Assembly (NCBI RefSeq): GCF_023746535.1 | Contig: NZ_CP098747.1 | Location: 2,440,501 to 2,504,500 of the forward strand | Source: Sneathiella marina | GTDB lineage: Bacteria; Pseudomonadota; Alphaproteobacteria; Sneathiellales; Sneathiellaceae | Length of the DNA stretch: 64,000 bases | Direction of reading: 5' to 3' | Shown here: in pieces, positions 56,956 to 64,000 of the stretch | How the letters are laid out: each line of letters opens with the position of its first letter | Numbering within the stretch: position 1 is the first letter of the stretch | Notes under the pieces: model-generated | Seen by the model: only the letters and a program-made list of their open reading frames with translations | Told to the model about the DNA's origin: nothing | Databases searched by the model: none | Translations under genes and position numbers: made by a program

Positions 56956-57546
56956 ATGGCTTTTGAACTCCCGGCGCTTCCCTATGCGAAAGACGCTTTG
57001 GCTCCTCATATTTCAGCAAACACTTTAGATTTTCATTATGGAAAGCATCACAATTCCTATGTTGTAAACCTGAATAATCTGCTCGGTGAAGACAGTCGCT
57101 CACTTGAAGAAATCATGAATGAAACCGCTGGGGACGCAGCGAAAGCAGGTGTATTCAATAACGCTGCACAAATTTGGAACCACACCTTCTATTGGCATTC
57201 CATGGCGCCAAATGGCGGCGGTGCACCAACCGGTGCAATTGCCGACAAAATCAACGAAGATTTTGGTTCCTATGACAAATTTGTTGAAGAATTCAAAGCC
57301 GCAGGCGCAACCCAGTTTGGAAGTGGCTGGGCCTGGCTTGTGTTAGATAATGGCAAATTGAAAGTCACGAAAACCGGGAACGCCGGCTGCCCGCTGACGG
57401 AAGGTGCCGTCCCGCTTTTGACAATGGATGTATGGGAACATGCCTATTATCTGGATTTCCAGAACCGCCGTCCGGACTATATCGCAACATTTCTGGAAAG
57501 CCTTGTGAACTGGGACTTTGCGAACACAAATCTCGAGAAAGCCTAA
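56956..57546 (+). CDS. sodB: Iron superoxide dismutase
   Basis: Converts superoxide to H2O2 and O2. The 196-residue SOD has FELPALPYAKDALAPHIS, FHYGKHHNSYVVNLN with the first metal His, NNAAQIWNHTFYWHSMAP with the second, FGSGWAWLV and DVWEHAYYLDFQNRRPDYI with the Asp and His ligands. GGGAPTG and FGSGWAWL favour the Fe-type. It has no signal peptide, so it is cytoplasmic. It lies alone between the NDUFAF6-like and PuuD-like genes. A perfect 16-bp inverted-repeat terminator follows. Confidence 0.95.
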   Translation: MAFELPALPYAKDALAPHISANTLDFHYGKHHNSYVVNLNNLLGEDSRSLEEIMNETAGDAAKAGVFNNAAQIWNHTFYWHSMAPNGGGAPTGAIADKINEDFGSYDKFVEEFKAAGATQFGSGWAWLVLDNGKLKVTKTGNAGCPLTEGAVPLLTMDVWEHAYYLDFQNRRPDYIATFLESLVNWDFANTNLEKA

Positions 57547-57561
57547 CTTATTTGCATCACA

Positions 57562-57596
57562 AAATAAGGCGCTCGGAGATTCCGAGCGCCTTATTT
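57562..57596. terminator. Bidirectional intrinsic terminator after sodB
   Basis: AAATAAGGCGCTCGGA (57562-57577) and its exact complement TCCGAGCGCCTTATTT (57581-57596) flank a three-base loop GAT. The A/T ends act as a T-run in either direction, so it can stop both sodB and the convergent PuuD-like gene that ends at 57611. Confidence 0.92.
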
Positions 57597-57610
57597 AACA
57601 TCAAAAACCT

Positions 57611-58222
57611 CTAGTAAAGATTTTGGGCTGAAACCATTGCATAAAGCATTGGTATGGACAGCATGGTGTTTGTCCGTGAGAACAACATTGCAGTTCGGGC
57701 AGAGGCAGCTTTCGCAGCCGCATCAACCTCAACAATCCCAAGGGCTTTTTTCTGGTTCGGCCAGATAACAAACCAAACATTGAACCACATGATGATACCA
57801 AGCCACATGCCAATTCCAATGGCCATGCTCTTGTCTACAGCAAAGCCATCCTGAGCGCCCAGTGTCAAGGCATCTACCAAATACCCATTCATCCACGCCA
57901 GTAGCAGACCCGTTACAATCGTTGCCATCGCTCCCCAGCGGAACCACCAAAGAGCAGCTGGCGCAATGACTTTGCCAATTGCCGGTTTCTGCTCATCGGG
58001 AATATTAGGCATATTGGGAATTTGAACGAAATTGAAATAATATAATAGTCCAATCCACATCACACCACTCAACACATGGAGCCAGCGCATTATAAAGGCG
58101 CCATAAGCATGCCCCATAGCAAAGCCGTCCCCGGTGGCCAGACTTACAACAACCGCCATAACAATTGTCAATACGATCCCGGCAATAATGGTGTTTCTCA
58201 GATTTGAAAGAATACTCGACAT
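57611..58222 (-). CDS. PuuD-like (Urate_ox_N) integral membrane protein
   Basis: About 203 residues with several membrane helices: IIAGIVLTIVMAVVVSLA, WLHVLSGVMWIGLLYYFNF, ATIVTGLLLAWMNGYLV, IGIGMWLGIIMWFNVWFVI and a final MLSIPMLYAM. The HVLSGVMWIGLLYYFNFVQ block matches the membrane domain of urate hydroxylase PuuD. The C-terminal cytochrome c domain of full-length PuuD is absent, so it is a short form and true urate oxidation is uncertain. ATG 58222 follows GGGGACGAGTTT. Nearby purine degradation genes are not visible. Confidence 0.7.
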   Translation of the reverse strand: MSSILSNLRNTIIAGIVLTIVMAVVVSLATGDGFAMGHAYGAFIMRWLHVLSGVMWIGLLYYFNFVQIPNMPNIPDEQKPAIGKVIAPAALWWFRWGAMATIVTGLLLAWMNGYLVDALTLGAQDGFAVDKSMAIGIGMWLGIIMWFNVWFVIWPNQKKALGIVEVDAAAKAASARTAMLFSRTNTMLSIPMLYAMVSAQNLY

Positions 58223-58352
58223 AAACTCGTCCCCTTTTCTCAAAAGATGAACATTCTCGCGTTTTTATTTTTATTGGGCACAGAATGTTACACGCGCAAG
58301 ATCATACGATCCGGCATAGCTATGTGTAAAGGGTCTAATATAAATGGAATTT

Positions 58353-58730
58353 CTAGACCGCTACCAGAGCAGCAGCGACCTGGCGGCCTTCCAATAAAAG
58401 AACATTGTAGGTTCGGACAGCGGCACCGGTATCCATAGCATCTATCACAATACCTTTTTCGCGGCATGCATTTCGAATATCAGTATCAATAAAGGCCATA
58501 TTCGTTCCACATCCAATTAGCAGAATTTCTACTTTCACATCTTCTGCATCAAATGTATTCAGGCTATCGACCGTTATATCTGCTATCGAGGTTATATCCC
58601 AGAGCAGTGTCTTCTCGGGCAGTACAAGGACGGAACCTTCATATTTGATACCGCTGACACGAAAACCTCCGTCTCCATAGCCATTAATCAGCTGTTGACC
58701 TGCGCTTGGAATCCCGGAAATGTCTTGCAT
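58353..58730 (-). CDS. Mth938/DUF498-like protein, NDUFAF3-related
   Basis: 125-residue single-domain protein of the Mth938 fold. GDGGFRVSGIKYEGSVLVLP, VEILLIGCGTNMAFID and a C-terminal TGAAVRTYNVLLLEGRQVAAAL match the family, which includes the mitochondrial complex I assembly factor NDUFAF3. It ends the yajC-secD-secF-Mth938 string, 26 bp beyond secF on the same strand. Molecular function is not established in bacteria; a link to respiratory complex assembly is inferred from the mitochondrial relative. Confidence 0.85.
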   Translation of the reverse strand: MQDISGIPSAGQQLINGYGDGGFRVSGIKYEGSVLVLPEKTLLWDITSIADITVDSLNTFDAEDVKVEILLIGCGTNMAFIDTDIRNACREKGIVIDAMDTGAAVRTYNVLLLEGRQVAAALVAV

Positions 58731-58756
58731 AATACGTCCTCGGCAATAGGCCGATG

Positions 58757-59725
58757 TTAGCTTTTTTCGTCGGCCTCGGTATCAACCGTTTCACCGCCTT
58801 GGAAACCATCTTCCTCTTCGCTGCGATGTCGAAGCCCGATAACTGTCAAAATTGGCGCTGCTACAAAAATAGAAGAATATGTACCGATAACCACACCAAA
58901 TATCATGGCCGTTGCAAAGCCGCGGATCACCTCGCCGCCGAAGATATACAACGCAATCAACGCCAGTAATGTGGTCAAGGACGTCATCGTCGTCCGTGCC
59001 AACGTCTCGTTAATCGAAAAATTGATCAATTCATTGACAGGCATTTTCTTGAACCGGCGGAAATTCTCGCGAATACGGTCATAGACCACAACAGTATCGT
59101 TGATCGAATAACCGACAATGGTCAGGATTGCGGCAACCGAAGCTAAATTGAATTCAATCCCGGTAACTGCAAACATTCCAATGGTCAGCACGACGTCATG
59201 AACAAGAGCGACAACGGCACCAACAGAATAGTGCCATTCAAAGCGCAACCAAATATAAACGAGGATGGCAAAAACCGCGACGGCCACTGCTTCAACCGCA
59301 GCCATAACCAGCTCTTCTGACACCGTTGGCCCAACAAATTCGACCCGGCGATAGGAAATATCCTCTCCAAAATCCGCATCGAGTTGGGCTTTAATTGAAT
59401 TTACGGCTTCTTCCTGCGCTTTCGCCTCGCCCGGCTGACGCTGGACACGGATCAGAATATCTTCTTCCGACCCAAATGTTTGAAGGGTCACCTGGCCCAA
59501 ACCCAGTCCACCGAGAGACGTTCTCATATCTCCGATATCGGGCGCTGTAGGCATGGCGACCTCAACGAGGATACCGCCTTCAAAATCGATCCCCTTGTTA
59601 AGACCCGGGCCGAAAAACATGACTGCAGATCCCACAACCAACAGTGATGACAAAATAAAAGCCATCAACCGGAATTTGAAGAAGGGGATATTTGTTTTTG
59701 CTGGGACGAGCTTAATTTTATACAT
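58757..59725 (-). CDS. secF: Protein translocase subunit SecF
   Basis: Uses the proton gradient with SecD to pull proteins out of SecYEG on the periplasmic side. Its 322 residues contain six membrane helices and a large periplasmic loop after the first. GIDFEGGILVEVAMP, RRVEFVGPTVSEEL, and the helix-4/5 signature TIVGYSINDTVVVYDRIREN and TLARTTMTSLTTLLALI are typical. secD lies 11 bp upstream on the same strand and the Mth938 gene 26 bp downstream. Confidence 0.97.
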   Translation of the reverse strand: MYKIKLVPAKTNIPFFKFRLMAFILSSLLVVGSAVMFFGPGLNKGIDFEGGILVEVAMPTAPDIGDMRTSLGGLGLGQVTLQTFGSEEDILIRVQRQPGEAKAQEEAVNSIKAQLDADFGEDISYRRVEFVGPTVSEELVMAAVEAVAVAVFAILVYIWLRFEWHYSVGAVVALVHDVVLTIGMFAVTGIEFNLASVAAILTIVGYSINDTVVVYDRIRENFRRFKKMPVNELINFSINETLARTTMTSLTTLLALIALYIFGGEVIRGFATAMIFGVVIGTYSSIFVAAPILTVIGLRHRSEEEDGFQGGETVDTEADEKS

Positions 59726-59736
59726 GATGCCCGCTC

Positions 59737-61320
59737 CTATATTTCTAAAGTCTTTGGCCGCTTACGCTGCATCCAGAAGGATATCAGCATGCGCGAAAGC
59801 ATAATTGCCGTAAACATGGAGCTGATGATACCGATCAGCAAGGTGACCGCGAATCCCTTGACCGGACCTGACCCCATAACAAAGAGGATTGTCGCAGCAA
59901 TACCCGTGGTCACATTCGCATCTATAATCGTCGTGAAGGCACGGTTAAAGCCAGATTCTACAGCATTGAAAGGCGTCTTGCCAGTTCTCAACTCTTCACG
60001 TATTCGTTCAAAAATCAGAACATTGGCGTCAACCGCCATGCCGATGGTCAAGACGATACCCGCGATACCCGGTAAAGTCAGTGTCGCGCCGAGGATTGAT
60101 AAAACCGCCATAATCAGAAACATATTCATTGCAAGGGCCGCATTAGCCACCAGCCCGAATAGCCCGTAGGTTGCGATCATGAAGAAGGCCACGGCCACAA
60201 TTCCAATGATACCTGCTACTTTACCGGCGGCGATGGAATCTGCGCCCAGATCCGGGCCGACTGACCGTTCTTCAAGTATTGTCAAAGGTGCCGGTAGCGC
60301 CCCTGCCCTTAGTAGCAACGCGAGATCCTGTGCTCCTTGAACATTGAAACCGCCGCTAATAACTGCGCTCCCACCTAAAATCGGTTCGTTAATACGCGGT
60401 GCACTAACAACCTCATTGTCCAGCACAATTGCAAAGGGTCGGCCAACATTGTCAGAAGTCGCTCGACCAAACTGCTTCGCTCCCAGTCCGTCAAAACGGA
60501 TAGATACAACTGGCTGGCCGTTCTGAAAGGTTGCCTGAGCATCCTCTAGATTCTCACCTGAGACCATAACGCGATTTTTTACGATATAAGAGGGATCACC
60601 TTCCTCGACTGATCGAAGACGTTTTGATCCTGGAGGGACTCGACCGCCTGAAACGTTGGTTGCAGATACATCCACCAAATGGAAAGTAAGCTGCGCTGTC
60701 TCACCAAGCAGACGCTTAATCCGGTCCGGATCATCTACTCCTGGCAATTGTACCAAGACCCGGTCCGGTCCCTGACGCTGAATAGCCGGCTCATTTACAC
60801 CTGTTTCATCAACCCGGCGCCGAACAATTTCAATCGATTGATCCACCGCTGAGCTGATGCGCTGTGTAATCGATTGATCGCTTGGCGTCAGGGTCGCAGT
60901 CCCGTCATCATCAATACTAAGGACGTTGTCCCGCTGCCCATTCGGCATGATATTCGACAATACGGACAACCGCTCACGGGCTTTGTCTTCATCTGCCATA
61001 TCCCGAAGAACAAACGAAACAACATTGTTTTCGTGTTTCAGGTTCTTGTACCCGACGTTATCTCCCTGTTCACGCAAACTGTCTCTCACAGCGTCAACGA
61101 GACTATCCATCATTTTCGCCGTTACAACATCCGCATCCACTTGCAGCAGCAAATGCGAGCCACCTTGTAAGTCGAGACCAAGATTTACCTGTTTTGAAGG
61201 CACCCAATCGGGCAGATTCTCAAGAGCTGATTTGCTAACGAAATTTGGAAGTGTGTACAGAATACCGAATGCGCAAACGAAGGCGACGACGATAATCTTC
61301 CACGTCGGAAATTTAAGCAT
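59737..61320 (-). CDS. secD: Protein translocase subunit SecD
   Basis: Partner of SecF in driving protein export. The 527-residue protein has LGLDLQGGSHLLLQVDADV after the first helix, the periplasmic head region RRRVDETGVNEPAIQRQG and VQLPGVDDPDRIKRLLGETA, then RAGALPAPLTILEERSVGP, and five more helices with GIVLTIGMAVDANVLIFERIRE and TGIAATILFVMGSGPVKG. ATG 61320 sits 12 bp after yajC. Length is normal for alphaproteobacteria, lacking the fused SecF of some lineages. Confidence 0.97.
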   Translation of the reverse strand: MLKFPTWKIIVVAFVCAFGILYTLPNFVSKSALENLPDWVPSKQVNLGLDLQGGSHLLLQVDADVVTAKMMDSLVDAVRDSLREQGDNVGYKNLKHENNVVSFVLRDMADEDKARERLSVLSNIMPNGQRDNVLSIDDDGTATLTPSDQSITQRISSAVDQSIEIVRRRVDETGVNEPAIQRQGPDRVLVQLPGVDDPDRIKRLLGETAQLTFHLVDVSATNVSGGRVPPGSKRLRSVEEGDPSYIVKNRVMVSGENLEDAQATFQNGQPVVSIRFDGLGAKQFGRATSDNVGRPFAIVLDNEVVSAPRINEPILGGSAVISGGFNVQGAQDLALLLRAGALPAPLTILEERSVGPDLGADSIAAGKVAGIIGIVAVAFFMIATYGLFGLVANAALAMNMFLIMAVLSILGATLTLPGIAGIVLTIGMAVDANVLIFERIREELRTGKTPFNAVESGFNRAFTTIIDANVTTGIAATILFVMGSGPVKGFAVTLLIGIISSMFTAIMLSRMLISFWMQRKRPKTLEI

Positions 61321-61332
61321 GCTCTAACGCCG

Positions 61333-61680
61333 CTATTTCTTAAACAATTTAGACAAACCGCCACCGCTTGAGCTGTCGCCTTTGTCACCCGAAGGTGCCG
61401 CAGCTGCGGGGTCCACTTTGCCTTTAACGTCCGTCAACGTTGACTTGATGACGTTGATTTTAACTTCCGGCGCAACTTCGATCTGTACGACATTATCGTC
61501 ACGAACTTTGGTTACCTTGCCCATAATGCCGCCAGCCGTTACCACATTGTCACCGCGGCTCACGGCTTCTACCATGGCCTTGTGATCTTTGGCCCGTTTT
61601 TGCTGAGGGCGAATAAGAAGAAAGTAGAAGACGACACCGATCAACACGAGCGGCATAATTTGCATAATTCCTTGGTCCAT
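61333..61680 (-). CDS. yajC: Preprotein translocase subunit YajC
   Basis: Small single-pass protein bound to SecDF. The membrane helix IMPLVLIGVVFYFLLIRPQQ and KRAKDHKAMVEAVSRGDNVV, then GGIMGKVTKVRDDNVVQIEV identify it. A Gly/Ser-rich tail ending KLFKK follows. The 115-residue length is usual. It is the first gene of yajC-secD-secF. The start is an ATG at 61680. Confidence 0.95.
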   Translation of the reverse strand: MDQGIMQIMPLVLIGVVFYFLLIRPQQKRAKDHKAMVEAVSRGDNVVTAGGIMGKVTKVRDDNVVQIEVAPEVKINVIKSTLTDVKGKVDPAAAAPSGDKGDSSSGGGLSKLFKK

Positions 61681-61918
61681 AACTCAGGTCCTTTGATCCA
61701 TTTAAAATACGGATGCAGCGATAACCGCCCTACCCTTAAAATTCCAGAACGACTTTTATAGTGTTCTTAGGCCTCAATGCAAGCCGCAATCTATCTTTGA
61801 GCCATAATTGACGGCCAAGAATTTATGCGGGAAGGCCTTGTACATTCTTGCCAGCGCTGGCATTTATAGTTTCCATACCGTAATTTGGGTTTTTGTTTTC
61901 CTTTTTCAATTGGTCATC

Positions 61919-62776
61919 ATGAGTGAAGAAAAAATTCTCGAGCAGTTAAACCGTATTGCTGACAGTCTTGAACGGCTAGCGCCCCCGGCACGAAGCGAAC
62001 CGGATATTGAGGCCGGAGATGCCTTTGTCTGGCAGGCGGAAAGTAATAGTCTAAGACTGATCCCAAAAGTCAATCATGTAGGGATGTCCATGCTGCAGGG
62101 TATTGACCGTGTGAAGGACATACTGCTGGAAAATACATTACGATTTGCCAAGGGATTACCGGCCAATAACGCACTTTTATGGGGCGCGCGCGGTATGGGT
62201 AAGAGTTCACTGGTAAAAGCTGCCCATGCGTTGGTCAATCAGCAATTGGATCATTCCCTGGTTCTGGTTGAGATCCACCGCGAAGACATTCCCTCTTTGC
62301 CGCTCCTCATGCAGGTTCTTCAAAAAACGGAACGCCGTTGTGTCTTGTTCTGTGATGACTTGTCCTTCGACAGTGACGATTCTACATATAAATCCCTCAA
62401 AACTGTCCTCGACGGCGGGCTTGAAGGGCGCCCTTCTAATGTTATTTTTTATGCGACGTCGAACCGACGTCACATGATGCGGCGGGACATGATTGAAAAT
62501 GAACGCTCTACTGCAATCATGCCCTCAGAAGCAATAGAAGAAAAGGTGTCCCTTTCCGACCGATTTGGACTTTGGCTTGGTTTCCACAGCTGCTCTCAGG
62601 ACGAATACCTGGATATGATTCGAGGCTATCTTGCCCATTACAATATCCCGATTTCTGAAGAGGAATTTACAGCAGAAGCTATTGAATGGACACGAACACG
62701 GGGGTCCAGGTCCGGCAGGGTTGCCTGGCAGTATATTCAGGATATAGCGGGACGAACAGGCACAATCATCGAGTGA
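61919..62776 (+). CDS. DUF815 AAA-type ATPase
   Basis: About 285 residues, soluble P-loop ATPase of the DUF815 family. Walker A is G89-ARGMGK-S with K95, Walker B RCVLFCDDLSFD, and sensor region NVIFYATSNRRHMMRRDM. The arginine finger is likely in SDRFGLWLGFH. The gene occurs widely next to yajC-secDF in alphaproteobacteria, but its role is not established. I chose ATG 61919; an in-frame TTG at 61808 would add 37 residues with a hydrophobic stretch and is less likely. It diverges from yajC. Confidence 0.87.
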   Translation: MSEEKILEQLNRIADSLERLAPPARSEPDIEAGDAFVWQAESNSLRLIPKVNHVGMSMLQGIDRVKDILLENTLRFAKGLPANNALLWGARGMGKSSLVKAAHALVNQQLDHSLVLVEIHREDIPSLPLLMQVLQKTERRCVLFCDDLSFDSDDSTYKSLKTVLDGGLEGRPSNVIFYATSNRRHMMRRDMIENERSTAIMPSEAIEEKVSLSDRFGLWLGFHSCSQDEYLDMIRGYLAHYNIPISEEEFTAEAIEWTRTRGSRSGRVAWQYIQDIAGRTGTIIE

Positions 62777-62868
62777 CGAATGAGGTTAAGCACTTATCTC
62801 TCGGGTAATTGCTTTTCTTTCCCCAGTCACTAACCTGCTCGATGTTGATTTGGAAGGAGCCGTCGCAA

Positions 62869-63279
62869 ATGAAGACAACAGACCTAACAGCTTATATTCG
62901 ACAGAAAATGCCTCTATGTGAAACGATGGGCATTCATGCGGAAAAACTCGACGCAGGCGAAGTTATCCTCTGGCTCGATTGGTCGACAGGACTTTGCACA
63001 AGCAATGACATGCTGCATGGCGGTACAGTCATGGCGCTAGCAGATTCTGCAGGTGGTGCCGCGGCAATGGCTAATTTGCCTGACGGCGCTGTTGGAACAT
63101 CAACGATTGAATCGAAGACTAATTTTCTAGGAGCTATTCGCGGTGGTCAGGTCATTGCCACATCGCGTCCCTTGCATGTCGGATCGTCGACAATTGTCAT
63201 AGAAACTGAAATCAGAAATAACGACAAACTGGTTGCGAAGGTTACGCAAACACAGACTGTGCTGCGTCCAAGAGATTAG
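62869..63279 (+). CDS. PaaI-family acyl-CoA thioesterase
   Basis: Hotdog-fold thioesterase of 136 residues. SNDMLHGGTVMALADSAGG is the PaaI signature HGG with the catalytic Asp, followed by STIESKTNFLGAIRGGQVI and VTQTQTVLRPRD. GGAAGGAG precedes the ATG at 62869; an upstream in-frame start at 62809 lacks such a site. Its substrate acyl-CoA is not predictable. It lies between the DUF815 ATPase and the convergent M23 gene. Confidence 0.9.
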   Translation: MKTTDLTAYIRQKMPLCETMGIHAEKLDAGEVILWLDWSTGLCTSNDMLHGGTVMALADSAGGAAAMANLPDGAVGTSTIESKTNFLGAIRGGQVIATSRPLHVGSSTIVIETEIRNNDKLVAKVTQTQTVLRPRD

Positions 63280-63307
63280 GCGGGTCTGCACAGCCTTGTT
63301 AGGCAAC

Positions 63308-64000
63308 TCACTTTAGATATTTGGTGGGATTTACGGCCCGGCCTTTCTTGCGAATTTCGAAATGCAACTGGCTTTCAGTGACATTCCCGGAAGATCCGGC
63401 ATAGGCAATTATGTCGCCTTTTTTAACGGCCTCTCCTTTGGAAACCGCTGATTTTTTCGTATGGCCATATGCCGTAACATATCCGTCTGCATGGGAAACC
63501 AGCAACAAGTTGCCAAAGGACCGCATTTCGTTTCCGACATAGGACACGACGCCATTTTCCGACGCCCGAATTGGCGTTCCTTCTTTAACCCGGATATTTA
63601 CCCCGTCATTATGATAACCAGAGTCTTTTTTACCATACCATGAAATCACCTTGCCTTTGACCGGCCAGGCAAACGACTTCCCACTTCGCTGGGGCAAGTC
63701 TTTCACACTATAACGGCGGCGTGGAACAGGCGGAATATCAAGCTTCGCCACTTGAAAGGCAGTGTCCTGAGATGCTGGCACCGCCGGCTTGGCAGCTGAT
63801 TTGGATGCAGGTGCAGGCTTGAATGTTTTTGGTGGCTGTTTTGGAGCTACCGCAACAGTTTCTGTTGATGGCAATGGGACGACTTTTGGCGAAGAATTGA
63901 TCACAACGGTTTTCAAGGGTTGGACCGTCAGGGATGTCTTCGGCTGCGGTACAAATGCTTGATTTGCCGAAGCCACCTGCACCTGCCCCCTGTTTTTCAT
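63308..64000 (-). CDS. LytM/M23-type murein hydrolase activator (NlpD/EnvC-like), N-terminus outside window
   Basis: The frame is open at the window edge; an ATG happens to fall at 63998-64000, but the protein probably begins upstream. The visible 230 residues have a Pro/Lys-rich linker (~20-105) and a C-terminal LytM domain (~110-229): AWPVKGKVISWYGKKDSG, VKEGTPIRASENGVVSYVG, YVTAYGHTKK and LHFEIRKKGRAVNPTKYL. The metal-binding set is incomplete: in the first His motif Asp is replaced by Asn (YHNDGVNI), and the final HxH becomes QLH. This fits the amidase-activating NlpD/EnvC class rather than a peptidase. surE/pcm, usual neighbours, would lie further out. Confidence 0.85.
   Translation of the reverse strand: MKNRGQVQVASANQAFVPQPKTSLTVQPLKTVVINSSPKVVPLPSTETVAVAPKQPPKTFKPAPASKSAAKPAVPASQDTAFQVAKLDIPPVPRRRYSVKDLPQRSGKSFAWPVKGKVISWYGKKDSGYHNDGVNIRVKEGTPIRASENGVVSYVGNEMRSFGNLLLVSHADGYVTAYGHTKKSAVSKGEAVKKGDIIAYAGSSGNVTESQLHFEIRKKGRAVNPTKYLK

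Noticed and set aside
63998-64000. ATG at the window edge as the true start of the LytM protein
   Set aside because: The residues after it are a linker, not a signal peptide or lipobox, so the gene most likely begins beyond the window.

Overview
The window reads as chromosomal DNA of a flagellated alphaproteobacterium with moderate, rather low G+C. Clade markers are FliX, a MotE-family protein, a DUF6468 protein next to fliM, two DUF2336 proteins, a PAS_5-type protein, a cysteine-free DksA, a DUF6356 protein, a bifunctional Rel/SpoT enzyme beside rpoZ, and bacterial relatives of the mitochondrial complex I assembly factors NDUFAF6 and NDUFAF3. The mix suggests a Rhodospirillales-, Sneathiellales- or Kordiimonadales-like lineage. 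That placement is an inference; I could not run a search. I found no rRNA, tRNA, CRISPR array, insertion sequence or prophage.

Layout. 1-6.3 kb: housekeeping genes on the minus strand (rsh, rpoZ, folK, smpB, dapA) interrupted by two plus-strand genes, a NYN-domain nuclease and an unusual DUF2235-like protein ending in a PilZ domain. 6.5-14.1 kb: pepN, a soluble lytic transglycosylase, and a tight trio of haloacid dehalogenase-like protein, alpha/beta hydrolase and threonine dehydratase-like enzyme. 14.1-21.9 kb: a minus-strand motility operon, fliL-fliM-DUF6468-motE-motB-like-motB-like-giant TPR protein. 22.1-29.1 kb: rod and ring genes flgF-flgG-flgA-flgH and flgI-flgJ-flgN-like, each set preceded by a strong sigma-54 promoter match, with dksA, fliX and a FlaG-like gene on the other strand. 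29.3-34.3 kb: a MarR/LdtR-like regulator, a possible 52-residue protein, and a PAS histidine kinase between two DUF2336 paralogues. 34.4-37 kb: moaA, nadK and an enoyl-CoA hydratase.

37.3-39.7 kb: an orphan ParA ATPase, a putative ribbon-helix-helix protein and a disordered PAS_5-like protein form one unit, the best candidate here for an undescribed localization or partition system. 39.7-46.3 kb: minus-strand housekeeping genes (arsC-like, tgt-queA, cyclophilin, coaD, gyrA). 46.5-50.4 kb: DUF6356, Lrp/AsnC regulator, hydantoinase A with a VOC protein, ssb. 50.6-55.9 kb: uvrA, trmFO and an unrecognised helical protein. 56-61.7 kb: the conserved yajC-secD-secF-Mth938 string plus the NDUFAF6-like gene, split by sodB and a PuuD-like membrane protein. 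61.9-64 kb: DUF815 ATPase, thioesterase, and the end of an NlpD/EnvC-like LytM protein.

How it fits together. Much of the window supports motility: rod and ring parts, export switch (FliM), motor stators and periplasmic partners, assembly timing (FliX) and probable signalling. PilZ, PAS, DUF2336 and ParA-type proteins scattered among these genes could link c-di-GMP, redox or polarity cues to the motor. These links are inferred from gene position, not demonstrated.
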